18,333 nt of DNA from Deltaproteobacteria bacterium. Its GTDB lineage: Bacteria > Desulfobacterota > Binatia > UBA9968 > CAXXLF01. Where the stretch lies: assembly GCA_022571535.1 (NCBI GenBank), contig JACZXR010000005.1:1-18333 (forward strand). The letters are read 5' to 3'. Position numbers and translations under genes: made by a program. The stretch's first letter is position 1, and each line of letters starts with the position of its first letter. Below are positions 15,339 to 18,333 of the stretch, piece by piece. The notes beneath the pieces are model-generated. The model saw only the letters and a list, made by a program, of their open reading frames with translations, made no database searches and was not told where the DNA came from.

Positions 15339-16564
15339 ATGCGAAAACATCGACGTTTGTGGGACACGTATCGCTTCCCGGGCTTTTGCCCGAGCTCAAC
15401 GCTACAAGGCATCTTCGGTGATCCGAGGGCCCGCATTCTCCGTCTCAATCGGCGGGGGAAAAAACCGTTTGCGGAGCTTGCGGCTTTATCAAGCGAGCAT
15501 GGTACGATCGAAAACGGCGCCGAGTCCGCGACTTGGCGTGTGGAGACCATCGAATCTACTTGGAGATCGAGGTGCGCCGTATCGATTGCCCCCGATGCTT
15601 GAAGGTGAAGCAAGAGAAGCTGGACTGGCTTGCGGACAATCCGTTCTACAGCAAACGGTTTGCCTTCTTTGTGGGACGGCGCTGCCGGGTCATGACGATC
15701 AAAGACGTTGCCCAAGAAACACACTTGGATTGGAAGACTGTCAAGGAGTTCGACAAGCAGTACATGCGGGAGCAGCTACGCAGAATAGGAACTCCAGCTC
15801 CCAAGGTGATCGGAATCGACGAGATCTCGATCCGGAAGGGACACACGTACCGGATCGTGGTCAGCGACCTTTTGCGCCGCCGCCCGATCTGGTTTGGTGG
15901 CAAGGACCGCTCCGAACAGAGCATGGACGAGTTCTTCAAGTGGTTGGGACCCAAGAAGAGCAAGCAGATTCGACTTGCGGTCATGGACATGTGGAAGGCA
16001 TTTCGCAATTCCACCCTCAAAGCAGAGCATGCGCCACAAGCCGCCATTTTATTCGATAAGTTCCACGTCTTGCGTCACCTTGGCAAAGCCTTGGACACGG
16101 TACGCAAAAGCGAGTATGCCCGGCTGACGGGCAAAGACAGGCGCTTTATCAAGGGCCAGAAGTATACGCTGCTATCTCGGCGAGAAAACCTCACGACTGG
16201 GGGACACCGGAGCTTGAAGATGCTGCTGAAGATCAATAAAAGGCTGAACACGGCCTACGTCCTCAAGGAGGCGTTCGGGCAGCTCTGGGACTACCAGACG
16301 GAAGGGTGGGCTCGACGGTTCTTCGACAACTGGCGCGATTCCCTCAAGTGGCAACGTCTCAAGCCTTACGAGAAGTTTGCTGAGATGATCGAGAGTCACT
16401 GGGATGGCATCGCAGCGTACTGCAGGCCCGAGAACAAGGTGGCACTCGGCTTCGTGGAAGGTGTGAACAACAAAATTCGAGTGATCCAGAGACGAAGCTA
16501 CGGCCTACGCGATGAAGAGTACTTGCGTCTCAAGATCCTCACCTGCATGCTTCCGCAGATCTAA
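15339..16564 (+). pseudogene. ISL3-family transposase, in two frames
   Basis: This is a DDE transposase of the ISL3 family. The first frame starts at ATG 15339 and reads LWDTYRFPGFCPSSTLQGIF, then ARILRLNRRGKKP, which looks like the N-terminus. It loses homology after the run of six A at 15459-15464. From there the -1 frame carries the zinc-ribbon start VCGACGFIKRAWYDRKRRRV, then DHRIYLEIEVRRIDCPRC and the whole catalytic part to TAA 16562-16564. Counting from TTG 15533, the probable catalytic triad is D96 (VIGIDEIS), D152 (AVMDMWKAF) and E309 (GFVEGVNNKIR). Joined, the protein would have about 408 residues, the normal ISL3 size. Either the gene is inactivated by a one-base change, or it is expressed by -1 frameshifting at G-AAA-AAA. 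Confidence 0.85.
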
Positions 16565-16577
16565 AATCATGCCAAGA

Positions 16578-16603
16578 TTACCCACTCGGCAAGGAGAAGA
16601 GCC
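16578..16603 (-). repeat. Right terminal inverted repeat of the ISL3 element
   Basis: The reverse complement begins GGCTCTTCTCC and ends GAGTGGGTAA, matching the left end at 22 of 26 positions. It lies 13 bases after the transposase stop. Confidence 0.75.
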
Positions 16604-16620
16604 CTTTTTTAGTCACCTAA

Positions 16621-17052
16621 CGAGACTTTTTCCCAAAAGCACAATCAATATATTGGCTATATCAGGTTCCAAGTTTGAAAAACAAAAAAGCCATGCAAAA
16701 TTTGGGCAAGGAAATGAGCCCCGCCCTGCTGGAACTGGACGTAACCATTCTCCACTTCCTAATCCTGGAACATATCCTTGGGCTCACTCCCGAACGGCAG
16801 GTCGCCAACGACACCATCAGTTACCCGCAAGATGAAGAAGAAGCACTGAAGGCGGTAGAAAGGGGAGACTACAAGGCAGCGTTCATCTTAGGCCCGCCAC
16901 GGGCCCAGGAGATTTTGGCCATTGCACTGGGCGGGGAGAAAATGCCCCAGAAGTCCACCTATTTTTATCCCAAGCTCCTGAGCGGTCTCGTCATTAACAA
17001 AATCGATCCCAACGAGCAGATCCAAGACGAGACAGGGTCCGGTGCTGCTTGA
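16621..17052 (+). pseudogene. DUF1015 family protein, C-terminal remnant
   Basis: The last third of a DUF1015 protein is clear: LELDVTILHFLILEHILGL, then DEEEALKAVERGDYKAAFIL, the family signature GEKMPQKSTYFYPKLLSGLV and INKI. Full-length members are about 400 residues; here only about 140 remain. Family-like sequence (SIYWLYQVPSL) extends upstream of the first possible start (TTG 16675) to about 16621, just after an in-frame TAA at 16618-16620 and 18 bases after the insertion-sequence end. The gene therefore lost its 5' part, most likely with the arrival or rearrangement of the element. No N-terminal DUF1015 sequence is seen on the other side of the element. Confidence 0.75.
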
Positions 17053-17089
17053 GACATTTGCTACTCTGCCGGCAAGCCTCTTAGTGACC

Positions 17090-17506
17090 GTGAGCAACAA
17101 GGAGAAGGCATTCATTCGAGCCAGTCGAGTGGCACACCTGGCCACAACTGACAAAAACGGACATCCCCACATCGTTCCTATTTGTTATGTATTGGACCGA
17201 GAAGACCTCTATTCCCCTATTGATGAAAAACCCAAACGGTCAGCTCCCCTCCGCCTAAAAAGGATAAGAAACATTCTGACCAACCCCCATGTCTCGGTAG
17301 TCGTGGACAGATACGAAGACGATTGGACCCGGCTAGCCTATGTCCTAGTTAGGGGGAAGGCACAAGTGCTGACCCGAGGGGGAAAACACAAAAGAGCCGT
17401 AGCCCTTCTTAGAAAAAAATACCCACAGTATCGTGCCATGGCGCTTCACCAGCGACCCATCATCCGCATCACTTCAACCCATTGCAACAGCTGGGGGACA
17501 CTGTAG
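17090..17506 (+). CDS. PPOX-class flavin/F420-binding protein (TIGR03668-like)
   Basis: This is a split-barrel protein of the pyridoxamine-phosphate-oxidase-like class. ARVAHLATTD-type start (RASRVAHLATTDKNGHPHIV), PICYVLD, the strongly conserved SPIDEKPKR (phosphate/flavin contact region), RLKRIRNILTNPHVSVVVDRY, DDWTRLAYVLVRGKAQVL and KKYPQYRAMALHQRPIIRI all match the TIGR03668 group, annotated as F420-dependent oxidoreductases. Substrate is unknown, and FMN instead of F420 is possible. I chose GTG 17090 because family members begin about 10 residues before the first strand. The frame is open to GTG 17042, which would overlap the DUF1015 remnant by 11 bases. No strong ribosome-binding site marks either start. 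Confidence 0.85.
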   Translation: MSNKEKAFIRASRVAHLATTDKNGHPHIVPICYVLDREDLYSPIDEKPKRSAPLRLKRIRNILTNPHVSVVVDRYEDDWTRLAYVLVRGKAQVLTRGGKHKRAVALLRKKYPQYRAMALHQRPIIRITSTHCNSWGTL

Positions 17507-17522
17507 AGCCCACACGGGGCAT

Positions 17523-17585
17523 CGTTATTCGTATGCTCGTTTAATCGTATATTCGAATCAACGATTAACGAACACACGAGTAACG
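17523..17585. repeat. Long imperfect inverted repeat
   Basis: The left arm 17523-17548 and right arm 17561-17585 match as reverse complements at 22 of 26 positions (three substitutions, one indel), around a 12-base centre containing the palindrome ATTCGAAT. It follows the PPOX gene by 17 bases and is far richer in A and T than the genes beside it. It could act as a transcript-end hairpin or be a repetitive element; no T-run follows. Confidence 0.65.
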
Positions 17586-17604
17586 TAGTTGGGGGGGGCC
17601 TCTA

Positions 17605-17633
17605 TTGCCGTAATATGCGCCATAGGATATAGG
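17605..17633 (+). promoter_or_regulatory. Weak candidate promoter for the cyclodeaminase-family gene
   Basis: TTGCCG (17605-17610) and TATAGG (17628-17633) are spaced by 17 bases and lie 20 bases before the start codon. Each box matches consensus at only four of six positions, so this is a guess supported mainly by location. Confidence 0.25.
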
Positions 17634-17652
17634 GAATTTTAAAGGAGGCAAG

Positions 17653-18333
17653 ATGGCCCTAGTAATCAGTGAAAAAGAGACGAGAGAATTGATCGACATG
17701 AAGCAGGCCCTCAAGGCAGTGGAACAAATGTTTCACGACCGCGCAGGGGGAAAAGTGAGGAGTCTGCCTAGAAGAAGGCTAAAGAGCAGCACCAGGCAGC
17801 TCAACGTCATGGCTGCGTGGCAAGCGGATTGGGATTTGATCGGCCTGCGGGCCTATATGGGAGGCGCGAATACGATCACGCTATACAACGGACAATCAGG
17901 TGAGCTGAGCCTGGTCCTTAATGCAAGATACCTGAGTAGTCTGCGCACCGGGGCTGCCAGCGGCGTGGCAGCGAAATATCTCGCTCCTAAGAACTCCAAG
18001 ATCCTCGGACTCATCGGCACCGGTAAGCAAGCCACATTTCAGGTAGAGGCCATCGTAGACGCCTGCAAGGTTCAACAGGTACTAGTCTTCGGACGTAACC
18101 CAGAGAGGAGAACGGACTTTCTCCGGCAGATGAGCAAGGTCATCCCTGTGGAGTTACAGGAGTCCCCATCCATTGAGGCAGTGGAACAAGCATCAGACAT
18201 TTTTGTGTTGGCCACGGACTCGACCACTTCGATCACGGACGGAAGCCGGCTGAAGGACGAGGTGCTGGTCATCACCATGGGGGCAAACGCCACCGCCAAG
18301 CACGAGGTCTCAACGGATTTCATCCAACGCATG
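17653..18333 (+). CDS. Ornithine cyclodeaminase/mu-crystallin family protein (partial)
   Basis: The gene starts at ATG with an excellent AAAGGAGG ribosome-binding site five bases upstream and runs off the window after 227 codons; family members are about 320 residues. The NAD(P)-binding Rossmann turn is GLIGTGKQA (119-127), followed by VFGRN (145-149). GANTITLYNGQSGEL (71-85) and LSSLRTGAASGVAAKYLAP (94-112) are conserved family blocks, and TMGANATAKHE (208-218) precedes the missing C-terminus. Members include ornithine cyclodeaminase, alanine dehydrogenase, ketimine reductases and opine/siderophore-precursor enzymes. The substrate cannot be assigned from this part. It lies 146 bases after the PPOX gene, separated by the long hairpin, so it probably has its own promoter. 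Confidence 0.9.
   Translation, partial: MALVISEKETRELIDMKQALKAVEQMFHDRAGGKVRSLPRRRLKSSTRQLNVMAAWQADWDLIGLRAYMGGANTITLYNGQSGELSLVLNARYLSSLRTGAASGVAAKYLAPKNSKILGLIGTGKQATFQVEAIVDACKVQQVLVFGRNPERRTDFLRQMSKVIPVELQESPSIEAVEQASDIFVLATDSTTSITDGSRLKDEVLVITMGANATAKHEVSTDFIQRM

Larger units (their letters stand above)
15237..16603 (+). mobile_element. ISL3-family insertion sequence (about 1.37 kb)
   Basis: The ends were located by matching inverted repeats. Positions 15237-15262 and the reverse complement of 16578-16603 agree at 22 of 26 bases. The shared core is GAGTGGGTAA and the outer start is GGATCTTC / GGCTCTTC, the GGCTCTT-like terminus known from ISL3 elements. The transposase gene fills the interior. 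ISL3 elements usually make 8-bp target duplications. The flanks here (AAATTAAA on the left, CTTTTTTA on the right) do not match, so a rearrangement after insertion, or decay, is likely. A second inverted pair inside the element (15320-15334 and 16564-16579) flanks the coding part. Confidence 0.8.

Noticed and set aside
15298..16059. 253-residue frame overlapping the transposase
   Set aside because: It reads through both transposase frames in the third phase, and its product is Arg/Gly/Pro-rich with no ISL3 motif.
15229..16611. Eight-base target-site duplication at the insertion element
   Set aside because: The flanks AAATTAAA and CTTTTTTA do not match, even when the ends are moved by one base.
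1..18333. CRISPR array, rRNA genes or prophage cluster
   Set aside because: No regularly spaced direct repeats, no rRNA-like conserved blocks and no phage structural genes were seen in the window.

Overview
The window looks like bacterial chromosome of middling to fairly high G+C, from a didermic, respiring organism. It carries a NuoB subunit, menaquinone-type quinone genes, a lipoprotein c-type cytochrome, and housekeeping genes in compact operons. The mix (PPOX-class TIGR03668-like protein, DUF1015 remnant, EF-G paralogue, ISL3-type element) recalls uncultivated lineages such as NC10/Methylomirabilota, Rokubacteria or Nitrospirota relatives. That placement is inference only; no marker gene in the window settles it.

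Left part (1-5115): a LOG/TIGR00725-type nucleotide-binding protein on the minus strand diverges from an orphan nuoB. nuoB is translationally coupled to a small cold-shock-domain-like protein, which overlaps tail to tail with a minus-strand operon. That operon reads polyprenyl diphosphate synthase, then a UbiE/MenG methyltransferase, then an unidentified eight-helix membrane protein, so it builds the quinone side chain and methylates the head group. Divergent from it is a LON substrate-binding-domain gene whose reading frame is broken by one base.

Middle (5116-6671): a promoter close to the sigma-70 consensus drives a PuuD-like membrane protein that has no fused cytochrome domain. A separate convergent gene encodes a small lipoprotein cytochrome c. 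Next comes a minus-strand tRNA-Leu(CAG) with its own near-consensus promoter.

Housekeeping operon (6756-14651, plus strand): receiver-like protein, valS, nadC, birA without a DNA-binding domain, coaX and an EF-G paralogue. The genes are separated by 33, 3, -4, 12 and 22 bases. NadC, BirA and CoaX make or attach the cofactors NAD, biotin and CoA.

Accessory right end (14652-18333): two perfect palindromes, a small zinc-ribbon protein, and an ISL3-family insertion sequence whose 26-bp terminal inverted repeats I could locate. The transposase frame is broken at a run of six A residues. Next to the element lies a 5'-truncated DUF1015 remnant, then a PPOX-class flavin/F420-binding protein, a 60-base imperfect hairpin, and an ornithine cyclodeaminase/mu-crystallin family gene that runs off the window. 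I saw no CRISPR array, rRNA gene or prophage.
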